A DNA stretch of 64,000 bases, taken from contig CM049315.1 of NCBI GenBank assembly GCA_026874595.1, positions 66,969,916 to 67,033,915 on the forward strand, written 5' to 3'. The notes beneath the pieces were generated by a model. It searched no databases. It had not been told where the DNA came from and saw nothing but the letters and a program-made list of their open reading frames with translations. The stretch comes from Sipunculus nudus (lineage: Eukaryota; Annelida; Sipuncula; Golfingiida; Sipunculidae). The first letter of the stretch is position 1, and the number at the start of each line of letters is the position of its first letter. This document shows, one piece after another, positions 1-18,845 of the stretch. A program made the position numbers and the translations under genes.

Positions 1-405
1 AAGCCATGAATAATCCAGAAGACTTAACTGACATGAAGACATCAGAGAGAATCCCTGAAGTTTTGTCAGGGCTTCATCATTTTGCCAGTGAGTCACTTTC
101 AAAGATACACTGAGGCTCTAATGATATATGATAGAAAACACATTATTCACTTGGCATCCAAATAAGCAGAAATTAATTGGTTTTTCATTCACAGACTTAC
201 GTATTGTACCCAAAAGGTAGGTCCTACATATTTCTGTGAAAAACCCTATAATTCTTAAATGTTGCATTTTACATTACTCTAATAGAATTAGGAATGTGGC
301 AAACCCACTCTATTTAAATAAACAAATTTTTGAGAAATGAAAACTGGTACTGCTATCAGTAATTCCACTGTGGTTACTAGCAAGGCTCTCCTTCTCCTGT
401 AGTCA

Positions 406-7092
<6,687 letters not shown>

Positions 7093-7935
7093 TTTCTGAA
7101 ATGGAAAAAAAGGGAGATAACTGCCTCCGTCAGAAGGGTATGCATTCATATCTGTTTGTGCTTGTGTCTGTGTGTTTGCTCATAATATAATTCATGCAGC
7201 CATGATCGAAATTTTTATAAAATTTTCAGGGCAATGCAGGCGTGGACCAATTAAGAATCGATTATATTTTGATGTGAATCCTGCATCTGATCAAAATTCA
7301 GGAATATCATCAAGGAAGATTTACAAATGTTGAGTCACTTATGCACGAATGAATCTGGGAACATGGGCCGAATATGTGAATGCAAACACTGGTTAGAGAG
7401 CATCCCAAAATAGTGACCACCAACATGGCAGAGGATTGCATTCCTTAGAAAGCAGATTTCTAGTTTTAGGTAGTGTGACAGTTGTTTTCTTCAATTTATG
7501 CACACACATGTAAATGTATGGAACAGTGATTTCTCTTTAATATTACAGTCCATTTGAATGCCAGATAACTGTTCAAAAAGCTAGGTATTTCTAGGTAACT
7601 ACCTTTTTAGCTGTAAAATACATATAAGAATGGAATTTAACCCTGATATATACATATTTGGAATCATATCAGAATATCCTTTTTAATTAGCTATATATAA
7701 TTAAAGTTTTGTTGGTGGTCTGAAGCGGGGGACTGTGGGGATAGGGTATATATACCCCCCATTTTGGCAAGGGGGATGATAAAAGTAAGATTTATATAAT
7801 GGAAATAAAATATATCAATGATTAGAATGAGAAATATTTGTTACATTTCTGCCTTTCTGCTTGACCATATACTTTAATCTTATACTTGGTTTTAATATAT
7901 CAAAATATATACAAAAATATATATATATATATATA

Positions 7936-8116
7936 CAGTGAAACCTCGTTGTGTCGAACTCGCATAAGTCAAATACCTCGCTTATGTCGAAGTTACCGAC
8001 TCGATATTCCGGACAACACTAGTTAAATTATAACCAAATAAAACCCGCTTGTGTCGAACCTTGGATGTGTCGAAGTTTTCCGAGGGTCCCTTCGACTTCG
8101 ACACAACGAGGTTTCA

Positions 8117-8119
<3 letters not shown>
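7936..8119. mobile_element. pogo/Tigger-type MITE (184 bp)
   Basis: It begins CAGTGAAACCTCGTTGTGTC and ends with the inverted form finishing GAGGTTTCACTG, flanked by TA on both sides. CAGTG...CACTG ends with a CCTCGTT core and TA targets are typical of pogo/Tigger relatives of Tc1-mariner. It has inserted in a TA microsatellite, which continues on both sides. No coding capacity. Confidence 0.85.
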
Positions 8120-8159
<40 letters not shown>

Positions 8160-9755
8160 CACACACATATATATATGGACTAGCTTCATGTTAACCAAAC
8201 CAAACTTTATTCCAATGTTCCACCACAAGCCTTAATGTTACTACTGTTCTGCCATCATCACATTCACTGGAGATGATGTTGACAGATGACGTCCTAATTA
8301 CCAATTATTGTATTACCAGGTGACATCCCAGGCATATGCTGTATGCATTATGTATGTCAACTGTGAATATATATATTCAGCAACTGGTCAAGGGTCAAAT
8401 GACTCATATCTGACTACAATTTACAAGGAAAATTTTCCTCCCTAGAAACTGAAAGGCAAAACAAGTAAACCAGTTATTCAAAACAAATCTGCATTACCAC
8501 ATTTTGAAATATTTCCTGAAACACACTTATTTTCTAAATGTACTGTTTTATTACAAACTTCCAGGAATTTAATTATTTTTTCAATTCAAACTGAATCAGA
8601 CTAGACAGTATGTCAACTAAACACTCAAAATGTACTTGATTAAAGAATTTGCTTCAAGAGGATGTTTGTAAATATAAAAGACAATAGTCTAGCAGTCTGT
8701 GCTGTGACATTTATGAAACATCAACACATTATATGTGTTTCATAGTGTTTTTTCTTATGTACAGTAAACACCAGTGTTTTGGGTGATACTACGTAGTACA
8801 CATACAAAGCTGAGTAGGATAAACACAAGCTGTCCTACTGTGCATGGTGTTGATAAGGGTACATTAGTCATGACAAGATCTTGGGCATGATTAATTTTAT
8901 TGAGGTAAATCCAATAATGGTATATCTTTGTTTAATATGTGACAAATTCTTAACAACAGCAAGGATTGCTACATAGCTGTCATAATATAAATTCTTAAAT
9001 TAGGAACAAATGGAAAAGTTCAGAAATTTATATCAATCTATTTATTTTACACATTGTGCAGATGCATCAGCTGCATAGCTGCAGGAAGCCAGGAATTGAC
9101 ATCATCATATCTATTGATGGAAAAGAAACCTTGAAGACTTGCAGAGAGCTTCAGCCCAGATATTTTTTTTTATATACTTTGTTTAACCAGATTGTCATAA
9201 AATTATGTGTGGTGATTTATGTATGCTGGTCTGTTGTTTAGAATATGTTACCATATATGAGATAAGATTAGTAAACTCCTTAGCCACTTTTAAGCATAGA
9301 GCCAAATCCTTCTTTTTCAGCTCTTAATTTCATACTCTATATAGCATTTTAGATTTTATCTTTGATCTTTTCATGGTTTATAGTAACCTAATTACTTGCA
9401 AATAACTTAAAAACACCTGTTCCTTCATTCACATGAGATTTGCAGTGAATGCCATGTGTTTATGCTCTAATTTTATTTGTTCATAAATTGCTTGATTTAA
9501 TTATCATCATATGTTTGTCAGATTTAATGTGTATAGATTTGTGTATATGATCTTATGTATTTTAATGTAAATGTATTTTATATGTATACTTTAAAAGGGC
9601 CTAGTGGAAGAACAGAATTACTTCTGAACAAGTTACCCTGTATAAATATACTGAAATAATAATAAAATAATAACAATAAATATATATAAAGATGAAAATT
9701 AAACAGAAGTCATGGTAAATAACTGATTTATATTATATAAGAAGAAAATATTATT
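8160..9755. other. Intergenic, no gene recognised
   Basis: AT-rich DNA with no convincing exon on either strand. The part from about 9280 to 9690 ends in TAA/AATAAT-rich sequence (near 9655-9690), which resembles the 3' tail of a LINE insertion; that reading is weak because no coding remnant adjoins it. Confidence 0.4.
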
Positions 9756-9761
9756 GAAATA

Positions 9762-10952
9762 CAGTGGAACCCTGCCTTGCGACCACCCCACAATTGCGAC
9801 CACCTCACAATTACGACCACTTTGCTTGGTCCCGAATTTTTTTTAGTTTATTTATGTTTATAAATGACTCAAAATTAGGACCACCCCTGAATTCAGAATT
9901 ACGACCAGATTTCCTGGCCCCAGCGCTACTACGACCCTGCTAATGTGACCACTGCCGAGAAGTATTGAAACAACATTTGTCACGAGTCAATGGCTGCGCC
10001 TGGTCACAACCACCTTAACGAAAGATCAAAGCGTGTAACAAGGTTTCTCAACCCGAGTGTTAAACTTGTCCAGCATATCTTCCTGACTCGGCGTATGCGC
10101 TGAGACTCATTTAGGCGTAAGTTATAGATCAAAAAGGGTAAACATTGGCCTGATTACTTAATAAGCCGGTCTGCCCTGGGGTCTTTGGCTAGTGATACTA
10201 ATTGCCCTCAGTGATAACCTGTATTACAGCTACCCTGAGTGTACATATTGTTCGATCCTCATTGGATGCGTTCATACCTTTCTCAAACAGAGTATGGAGC
10301 AGTCAGTAAAATGTATGAATAAAGCTTGCATGGGCCAAATCACACACATTGTCTTGCCTTATCTGATAGATCATGGTCAGTTTATTTCTCTACTGGTTCA
10401 GTTTGCATTTAAATTGTTTGCTGTTATGCCACCATGCCTCTGAAAGAGCTCTCCTTGAAGTTGAAAGTGACGTTAATCAAGGAGGCAACACCAGGACAAA
10501 GTCAGCCCCAACTGGCTGGGCAGTTTAGCGTCGCTAAACTCAAGTGCACGCAATATACACTCAAGCGGAAAGCTAAATATGTGACAGCCACGTATTATGT
10601 TCAATATGTATTCAGTAGGTTGTCTTCGCATTGCCTCTAATATTATTATGTGTTAATCATCAGTCACTACGTATGTGTATATGTATATTGATTTTCATCT
10701 TGAATAAATATATAAAACAATTTAGTTTTCTATTCAGCTTCACACAAAAAAAACATTTAAAATAAGGGTCCTCCGCAAAGTAAAATATTTTGTTATAATT
10801 CACATTAATGATATGCCATAGATACACACTGATACACATTAAACATTAGCGTGTTATATGCGACCAAGATAAGAGTTTCACAAATACGACCACCCCAAAT
10901 TACAACCACTTTGATCAGTCCCCAGGGTGGTTGTAATTGTGGGGTTCCACTG
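9762..10952 (+). mobile_element. pogo/Tigger-like DNA transposon, internally deleted (1.19 kb)
   Basis: The left end CAGTGGAACCCTGCCTTGCG (9762) is mirrored by a right end finishing TGTGGGGTTCCACTG (10952). Both are flanked by TA. Subterminal ACGACCAC motifs repeat at both ends (for example 9813 and near 10880). The interior keeps a short HTH remnant of the transposase (10434-10640) but no DDE catalytic domain, so this is a deletion derivative that would need a transposase supplied in trans. Confidence 0.85.
10434..10640 (+). pseudogene. Transposase N-terminal HTH remnant (CENP-B/Tigger type)
   Basis: The 68-codon frame starts MPLKELSLKLKVTLIKEA and continues GQSQPQLAGQFSVAK, then LKRKAKY. 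This is the pattern of the psq/CENP-B N-terminal helix-turn-helix (SLKEKVELIKEAE...S.RELA..FGV.K...ILKRK). The frame stops after the HTH, and the DNA-binding second domain and DDE nuclease are absent. It sits inside the 9762-10952 element in the expected orientation. Confidence 0.65.
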
Positions 10953-11697
10953 TATATATATTAACAATACATCAGTTGAACACTGACGGTGACACTTCAA
11001 ATATATATGATATATCAACAATATACTGAATGTTCATAACACTTAAAAAATTCACATCTCCAGTTTCACATGAGATATCATAAGAAAAAGATGAGACAGT
11101 TTAACACATGATTTTACTATTACTGATGTTATATATATCTAAGGTATTGTAGTATATATATATAATGAAGATTTTGAAGAGTTGCAAGTATTTCATTCAG
11201 TCTTATGTTCATGCCCAAGTCACATGCAGTCTGCTGTGTAAAATATATTTGTATACCTATGTTATATCTGTATATCTATGCACGTTTCATAATTATAGAA
11301 TCAATCATGTAATACATTAGTACAAGCAAACGAGTCTGTGATTCCCTGGACAAGGAGCATGTGTGTGTGTTTGTTGCAGTGGTCCTCACAGACCGATGTG
11401 AGAGGACAGTGCTGTCTGAGGTGCTGCTTGAGTTTGTACATCCTACTTGCCCCCAGCCAATAAACCCAAGATCTAAAAATAGCAACTTGGGGCTTACCCC
11501 GATCAGGGCAGGGCTATTATAAACTTGACCAGGGCAGGGCTATTATAAACTCGGGCCAGCACATGCGATAACACCCTGCAATTTTTAGAAATGGCCAACG
11601 CGCACAGGAACACCCCAGTGCCAGTACTGCCAGTGCTTTCAAACTATTTAAGTTGGCACTGGTAACAGAAGAAGGGAGTGGGAGTTTTTTCCGATAA
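10953..11697. other. Intergenic, no gene recognised
   Basis: AT-rich DNA. A short direct duplication containing CAGGGCAGGGCTATTATAAA (near 11500-11555) and a small inverted repeat around CCTCACA/TGTGAGAGG (11380-11408) are the only structures seen. Confidence 0.4.
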
Positions 11698-12608
11698 GGG
11701 TCTAAAACACTACTGGTCTGGTTGGCAGTGTGGTCTGGTTTTTACTAACATACTCTCTGCCAAATGTGAGATATATCACGTAAAAAAAATAAAATAAAAG
11801 AATTACAAGTTTAAAATCTTCAAAGGGAAATCTGAGACTACGTTCATATATATCTCATCTAACAGCAGATATTCTAAGGATTTCAAATATGTATATATCA
11901 TTGTGGCTAAAATTCATTTTAATATGAATTATTCAGCTAAATTAAACCAAAGTTGTTTGACAAGCATGAGACCTTAAGCAAGTTTTTAGAATAGTTCTAA
12001 CTTCATACACACTTCATATATTTTTTCATTTTTTTTCCAATTAGGTCAACTGTCCATTGAGCAGTGATTTATATTTTATGACCCTCTTGATCAACAACAC
12101 AAATATATATATTGTTTTGTACATGTTTATTTAGGTAAATGTATGAAGTCTTCATTTCTTTTTCTCTGTCCTGTATATGTAATAGTCATTTATATAATAT
12201 CTGTTGTATGATTGTATGTAATAATTTTCTTTTTTGTTTGAAAAACAACATTTGCTTAGTAGCATTGTTTGGCTATACATATTATGAATTTAACATTTTT
12301 AAGCAATGGTTACAGTTATATAAAATAATAAACTCATTAAAGGTTACTGACTTACTGTTATGTATATACTGTATATACTGTATACACACCATCACCCCAG
12401 TTATTACTCTATCGCACATTTAACCAGATAATGGCCTGGTGGGTTATCTATTTATCTGTTTATACAGCTGTTCATCTAATTAGATAGTATGGTGTGGCTG
12501 GTCCTGCAGTGATGCATGGAGGGTGGCTATATACATCATCATTTATAGTGGTCTACTGTACTGCCAACCAGACCACACTGCCAACCAGACCAGTAGTGTT
12601 TTAGACCC
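11698..12608. mobile_element. DNA element with 43 bp perfect terminal inverted repeats (911 bp)
   Basis: 11698-11740 is the exact reverse complement of 12566-12608, beginning GGGTCTAAAACACTACTGGT. No transposase-like ORF is found inside. The internal sequence has diverged relatives at about 14650-14830 and 51000-51170, so it belongs to a dispersed family. The target-site duplication is not clear and the superfamily is unassigned. Confidence 0.8.
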
Positions 12609-13264
12609 TATTGGTGGGAGTAACAGAGGGCATGACAACTTTTGCTTCATATATATAATGTACTACTTGACTGTCTTGTATAAAACGACGAAGGGGCATT
12701 AAAGATATACCTCAAGGGAAAGACTGGAGAACTGACAAGTCGACAGAAGCCCTCAGTCGCGTTAAGTGTTGTTGATAGCTCGAGTTGAGGGCAAAGGGTT
12801 TGTTTACATGGGCGATATTAGGGGAGCCCGAACAAAGTCCAGCTTAAGGTCACAGTCCCTTTACAAAGAAACATTGTTAGACGAAACTGCTTACTCAGCT
12901 TGAATCCGTGTTCCTAAGTTGAACAGATCGTTGAAAAGAGCAGAGAATTAAGAGAATACTAAAGTCAGAAGGCCGTGGAGTTTCGAGTTGCAGCAGACGG
13001 CTCCAGGAATACTCACTAAAACTCAGATGTACTGAGTCTGATGGCGGATGCAAAGTAGGACGCAAAACCGAACATCAACCTCGGATGCCTTTCAACATTC
13101 CAGCAATCAGAGGGATCAGAAGTTTTGTCATGAACAGAGGTTTGGCAACTTCATGAGTAGGCCTAATTCACAATTTCTTGAGGAGTAACACAAGATTGTC
13201 CCCATATTTATTTATTTTAGCTCCTGAAACATATAAGTAAAATCAGATTTAATCCAAACATTAA
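12609..13264. other. Non-repetitive-looking stretch, no gene recognised
   Basis: 12700-13150 is less AT-rich than its surroundings and lies just upstream of the LINE remnant. It has no convincing reading frame. It could be the 5' part of the same decayed retroelement; this is inference from position only. Confidence 0.3.
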
Positions 13265-14110
13265 AGGAATTCAATTAAATCAATATGCAATATTGTATTT
13301 TACTATACAGATTTCTTTGGGGTTAACAGGATAAGATTAAAAGAACAATACTAATTGCACCTTTAGAAAGAGGAGGAAATGACATGAACGATTCATATAA
13401 AATAAAAAATGGATGCAATTAAATTCAATTGGATTAAAAGATTTTTAACTGGGTATTTATTGGAAGGATGGAGATATATAGTAAACCGGCAGTTCAACGG
13501 AACAGGTCCACTGATATTTATATATAATTTACGAAACAAAGATACAAAAAACTTTAACATAATATGTCAAAATCTTTTGGAAAGAAGTGTTAGCTAGGTT
13601 AATGGTGCCAATATAACTTTAATCAAACAAATGTGGGTACTGACATATTGTCACAAATATTATTCTTCAAAAATAAAAAAATTAAATAAATTAAATAAAG
13701 TCATGTATGTGATAAGGTTTTAGATAATGCTGGTCATACAAGGCTCTGTGATATAATCAAAACTTCCACCGTGAAATACAGGTATGTATTTTAATCTTAT
13801 ATTGAGAATAAAATAAAACAAAGGTTAAGGTTAACTTTTAAAATATAGGTTGATATTTCCAGTTATTTGGAAGAAAGAATGGCAACTTCGTTAACCTGCT
13901 TCTGTACCAAACAAAATTGAATAAAATAATGGAAATGAAGAGAGTTATATATGCTCTTTACAATGGACTTATACTCAATATTTATACGAAACATACAAAG
14001 ATGATAATCAAATTGTACAGAGACTTGGGATGTGACTGTAAAAATATAATATTTGATGCTTTAAAAAAATAACAATATCTGAAACACTAAGAATTTTTTA
14101 GTTTAAACTG
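13265..14110 (+). pseudogene. Decayed LINE (L1/Tx1-like) reverse-transcriptase C-terminal region
   Basis: Conceptual translation in shifting frames gives QDKIKRTILIAPLERGG, then KFNWIKRFLTG...GWRYIV, then VCDKVLDNAGHT. These correspond to the post-RT segment of LINE polyproteins (KIKR..LI...GGL.M, W.KR..., a DL.D..G block). Several frameshifts and stops break it, and only the frame at 13409-13597 stays open. The 5' RT palm and endonuclease are not seen. Confidence 0.55.
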
Positions 14111-14410
14111 ATACATATGTTAAAATCACGTTGACAACGTTGAATTAACGTCCAGTTCCCGCTGGGCATGTACTGCACTAAATCCATTTATTTTTTTACA
14201 ACTGGCAAGAAAGATATACTATGTTTGTTCTCTTTGATAAACTGAGAAAGAACCTTTTATTGCATCACAGAAAATAACATCATGGACGGAAAATTAGTTT
14301 TTGAGTTTACATTTTGTGAGAGATTTTGTTAACTTAACTTACTAAAATGTGTTACATTCAAACAAAACTATCTCTAAAACACTTTATATAAGCCTATTAG
14401 TTTTATTTAG

Positions 14411-14471
<61 letters not shown>

Positions 14472-15158
14472 TTGTAGATGTAAAGACATATTGCCACACT
14501 TTAGCAGTTTTCAAGCTTATATCAAGCAGATATATAAAATTGAAAAAAATAATAGCAAAAACAAACTGCCAGTATTTTAGTCCATTATAATAAATGGAAA
14601 GCATTAAACAAGTTTTTACAATAGTTCATGCATATACATGTTCTTTTTCGCCCAAGTCCTGAAACTGTCCATTGAACAGTGATATTGTATTTCTTTTACC
14701 CACTAGATCAACAGCACAAAGTATAAAACGGTTTGCACGTGTATATGTAGGTAAATATGTGATGTCTGAATTCCCTATTCTTCGTCATGTAAATGTACCA
14801 GTCGTTTATATGTCATCTGTCGTAGAATGGTATGTCATATTTGTTTGTATTTTTTTTAATTAAAAAATATCACAGTCCCTTGAATTCTAATTTTAGGAGG
14901 AAATGGGGAGAAATCGACAAAGCATATTACAGCTTTTTAGTGATACATGCTGTCTCTGTTGGTAATAATGCATTTTTATTGTGTATTTAACTGTGAAAAG
15001 CTGGAACAATATTAAATTTCATAAACGTGTGAGCTTGTTTATACATATCCCTTTGTAAATAACACCGTTTGCTGGTATGAAGAAAGGCCTCCGGGATTGA
15101 CGTCTACTGACTTGGCATCCGAGATCCGATTTTCTATATCTGGATTTTAGTCCCTACC
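14111..15158. other. Intergenic, TA run and diverged repeat
   Basis: Holds a (TA)n tract at about 14415-14470. The segment about 14650-14830 is a diverged copy of part of the 11.7-12.6 kb element. No gene is recognised. Confidence 0.4.
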
Positions 15159-15361
15159 TCACTCGGAACATGTTGACCTTTCACCTCAAAACCTCGAAAC
15201 CTTTGTCCTAGACTGGTACCCCGCTCTATTCCGGCACCGCTGCTTAGGCAAATCTATGCTTGGCTGAGGGCCGTAATAGAGCAGGGTACCAGTCTACCTG
15301 TGTCCCCGCAATCGGATCACCTCGGCCGTTCGTTGCCCTTTCCCCCCGAGGTGTTCCGAGT
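15159..15361. mobile_element. Fold-back MITE-like inverted repeat
   Basis: The inner arms AGACTGGTACCCCGCTCTAT (15210) and the inverse ending GGTACCAGTCT (15294) pair over about 26 bp around a short loop. Further out CACTCGGAACA (about 15160) matches TGTTCCGAGTG (about 15351) inverted. The segment is clearly more GC-rich than its surroundings. No transposase is present, and the end points are approximate. Confidence 0.55.
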
Positions 15362-15475
15362 GTTGTCCCAGCTCTTGAGTTCGTGACGAACACTGTGACA
15401 GGTAACAGATAAATACACAGCACGGAGCACAGCAACCTAGACTAATTCCCAAACAGCATTCGCAGTAATGTATTG

Positions 15476-15630
15476 CACAGGCACTCGTTTCCCGCGCTAA
15501 AATGGCCTAGAAACCGTAAACACATTGAGTATGGGCGATATACCAGTGTTCTTTTATAACTGGTATATCGCGCATACTCAATGTGTTTACGGTTTCTAGG
15601 CCATTGTAGTGCTGGAAACGAGTGCCTGTG
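15476..15630. mobile_element. hAT-like fold-back MITE with 8 bp target duplication (155 bp)
   Basis: Two 72 bp arms beginning CACAGGCACTCGTTTCC are inverse copies with about four mismatches, around an 11 bp loop. The element is flanked by an exact 8 bp direct repeat ATGTATTG (15468-15475 and 15631-15638). Eight-base duplications are produced by hAT-type (also P and Merlin) transposases. High arm identity suggests a recent insertion. No coding capacity. Confidence 0.88.
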
Positions 15631-15638
15631 ATGTATTG

Positions 15639-16395
15639 GTGTAAGTGTTCAAACAGTTGAAGTTGGTTTTTAATTGTATTTACTACTGTTAGAGCTGGAT
15701 CGGGTGTACTCACAAGGACTTTTTGACGGATGTGGACTGGTTCTCCACTCCACTAAAAAAATTATCTTCCCCCCTCTTTCTTGTACCATCTTACCACTGA
15801 TATTGGGTTAACTAGTATTTCAAAACCATGAACAATTTCAAAAGAAAAAGTCGTGACCAAAATAAAAGCTTATATATGGTAACCTATTGTTTTTTTCTTT
15901 CTTTTTTAAGTTTTAGCTCGCTTTAAAAAAAAAGGTTGACACAACTTTATGTAGCCTGAATATTACCAAATAGGGTGGTTCCCTCATTAATTCCAATGAC
16001 GTCGCCCAAGAATAGACACTCCCCAGCATGCCTTTCCAGGCTGTAAACAAGAGCCAAAGGAGGTATACTATTTAATTGTCAGGTTTTCTTGAGAGTTAAC
16101 TTGAATAGTTTAATACATACTGAATATTTAAGTTACAATTTATATCTCAGCTAAGTCAACACAGCTGCTTTTTGCATTATATGTAGGGGTTGTTGCAAAT
16201 CCTAACGCTAAATGCCGAATATCGTGGTCTGAACCACTTTGGTCAGATCTGACCCAGCTTTAGAGGAAAAGCTCTCCGCGTTAGGTGTACCAAAACAAGA
16301 AAGAACAAATACAATTGAGCACGTTGCGAGCCTGTTGCTAAACTCCATGATTGGGGGATTACACGTAAACATATGGGGAAAGCTGTGAAAAATGA
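15639..16395. other. Intergenic, no gene recognised
   Basis: AT-rich, no ORF or motif that I can support. It ends at the AGCTCAGCTGAC terminus of the next element. Confidence 0.4.
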
Positions 16396-18845
16396 AATTT
16401 TTAGCTCAGCTGACTTTCAGTCATGCTGGGCTATAGCGATGGGTCTTTGTCCGTCGTCCTTCCGTCTGTCCGTCCGTCTGTCCATCCGGCCGGCCATCCG
16501 TCTGTTAGCAGGGCACAAATAGTAACCGTAGGGGCTAGGGCCATGAACCCTATGCAGTCTTAGAGGTTATAAAAAGATCTCCTTGCAAACCTGAAATTAG
16601 GTCACTGCGACCTATATTCTCGAAGTTATGGGGTGTGTTTGCACCCCCCAGAAATAACTCTTTGAGACAAAATTTTCATCCCAAACCTTCCATCTTTCAC
16701 ATACAGCTCACCTACCAACAGGGGAAGAACCATAATTTTTTTTAGGTCAAAAGGTCAAAGGTCAAGGTCACAGGAGCCTCTTCTTTGAAAAGCCTGTGGA
16801 TGCATTTTAAGCCAACCCTTTCATCCCAATTCTTTGATCTTTCAAATATAGCTCACCTACTAAGTTGGAGAAGAATCCTATAGATTTTGAGGTCACAAGG
16901 TCAAAGGTCAGGGTCACAGGATCCACTTCTTTGAAAAGTTTGTGGACACATTTCAAGCTAGACTTTTCATTCCAAACCTTCCAGCACTGACATCGCTTCT
17001 CTGCCAACAGGGGAAAAGACCTGTTGATTTTGAGGTCAAAGGTCAAGTTCACAGCACCCACTTCTTGCGTGGAGTCATTTTCAGGCAAACTTTTCAATCT
17101 GTACCTTCCATCTGTCATATATGGCTTACCTACCAATAAGGGAAGAAGCCTATTGATGTTGAGGTCAAAAAGTCAAAGGTCAAGGTCACAATATTTAATT
17201 GTTCTAAATGCTTGTGAGCATATTTCAAGTGTAACTGTTCAACCCAAACCTTCAGTCTTTCACATATGCCACATCTATGCATCACTCAGTTTGACTCAAA
17301 CTTCATATTTATGGGTCTTTTTGCTTGAATAAATAACTTATTGATTTTGGGGTCAGCTGGTCAGCAGGTTAAAGGTTGCAGGTCAAAGTTATTCACCCAT
17401 TGGTTGCCAAGTAATTACACCAGATTTAAGTGGTTAGTAGTTACCCATCATTTAGAAAGAATCCAGTTGATATATGGGCAAAAGGCCAAAGTCATAGGTC
17501 AGGGATGTTCACAATTACTTATTTTATAGACCATCTCTATTTTTCTTGTATATATAACCATCCCACTCCAGCTGGGACATCTCCCTGTGTGGCTGTAATT
17601 GTGAGTGACACTGGTGACATATGACTCCCTTTTGTATCAGCCTATTAAGTGATAAGGCTCAGTGATAAGTACCTCGTTACTTCATAACAAAAACACTGTT
17701 GTCAGAATGCTTCAGCCAGGCATTAAGACTATGAGAGTATAGTATTAAGGTTTAGCTACTGATTTATAAGATGATGGGAACATTTTGCAGTTTATTTTAT
17801 GGAATCCTAGCAATAAACTTAGTTTCCTAGATATCTGAATATTTTAATATATATCACCACATATAAAAGCAAGTGTTTGTTCTCATAATATGTGGATGTG
17901 TACCTTGATTTAGGATGGCCTTTTGTTTTATTTCAAGACTCTTAGTCATGCTTTCTGCATTTCTTTTCTTTCAGGTTTGGCAGTTTACCTACCCTGCTGA
18001 CCCCATTGAAAAGCAGAGTGATAATAAAAAAAATTGGACTTACACTTTTTACAATTGCATATCTATAAATCTGATATGAGGGCCTGGACATGCCTTTTGA
18101 ATTATTTTGGGAATTCATTACTGGATAATTTGCCCCAAGTTTGGTCTCTTATTGGAGAATGTGGGATATCAAATGTCATACTTGTCAGAAATCCATTATG
18201 TCTGCCAGTTAGCCACCTTAGAAATTCTTTCTTCAGTGCAGTTTCAGCAATTTTTCTTTAATGTTTGGTCCGATTTAGAGAATGTTTGTTGTCTGATTTC
18301 AGACTTGTCAGAAGTCCAATATGGCCACCAGGCAACCATCTTTTAATTCCTTTTGATCATATTATCTCAAGAACAGTTAAAGTGAATGTAGTTGGATGTA
18401 TATTTATGTAATCTTGTAAAGGATTGGGTCAAATATTTCTGAATAAATATTACCATCATTTATAAAAGTGCAGTACAGTTGGCTTGTATTGAATAAAAAT
18501 TCATACAGAAGCACCTGTTTCTCAATAATTCTTGCATGTATTTCCTTGATTTTTGCTATATATTTTGATCTTATATTTGCCCTTTGTGGTGTTCCTTTTG
18601 AGACTGACAGGTTTCAAGCAAGCTGTTGGAATAGTTCCTGATAGCTTAACAATCATGCATTTTCCTAAGACCATCAATTCACTGTGTTTTAACCAGACAT
18701 AGGTGATATATATTTCTGTTGTCATAGAAAATTTTCAACAAATTGGCAAATTGGTTCTTCAAAATTTGACTGGAAGTTGTGAATCTCAGTCCATGATGTC
18801 ACAGGTCATGCTTGGCAGCTGAGCGTCATGACCCATGGGTCACTT
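16396..18845 (+). mobile_element. Long copy (2.45 kb) of the AGCTCAGCTGAC / GACCCATGGGTC family
   Basis: Starts TTTTTAGCTCAGCTGAC, followed by a GTCC/GGCC-rich tract (16450-16505), and ends CAGCTGAGCGTCATGACCCA plus TGGGTC (palindrome at 18830-18841). A matching copy lies in the opposite orientation at 43341-45784, which defines both ends. The interior has several AGGTCAAAGGTCA-type half-site clusters (about 16745-16770, 16889-16912, 17031-17047, 17160-17190). Short ORFs occur in it, but I recognise no transposase. Confidence 0.75.
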
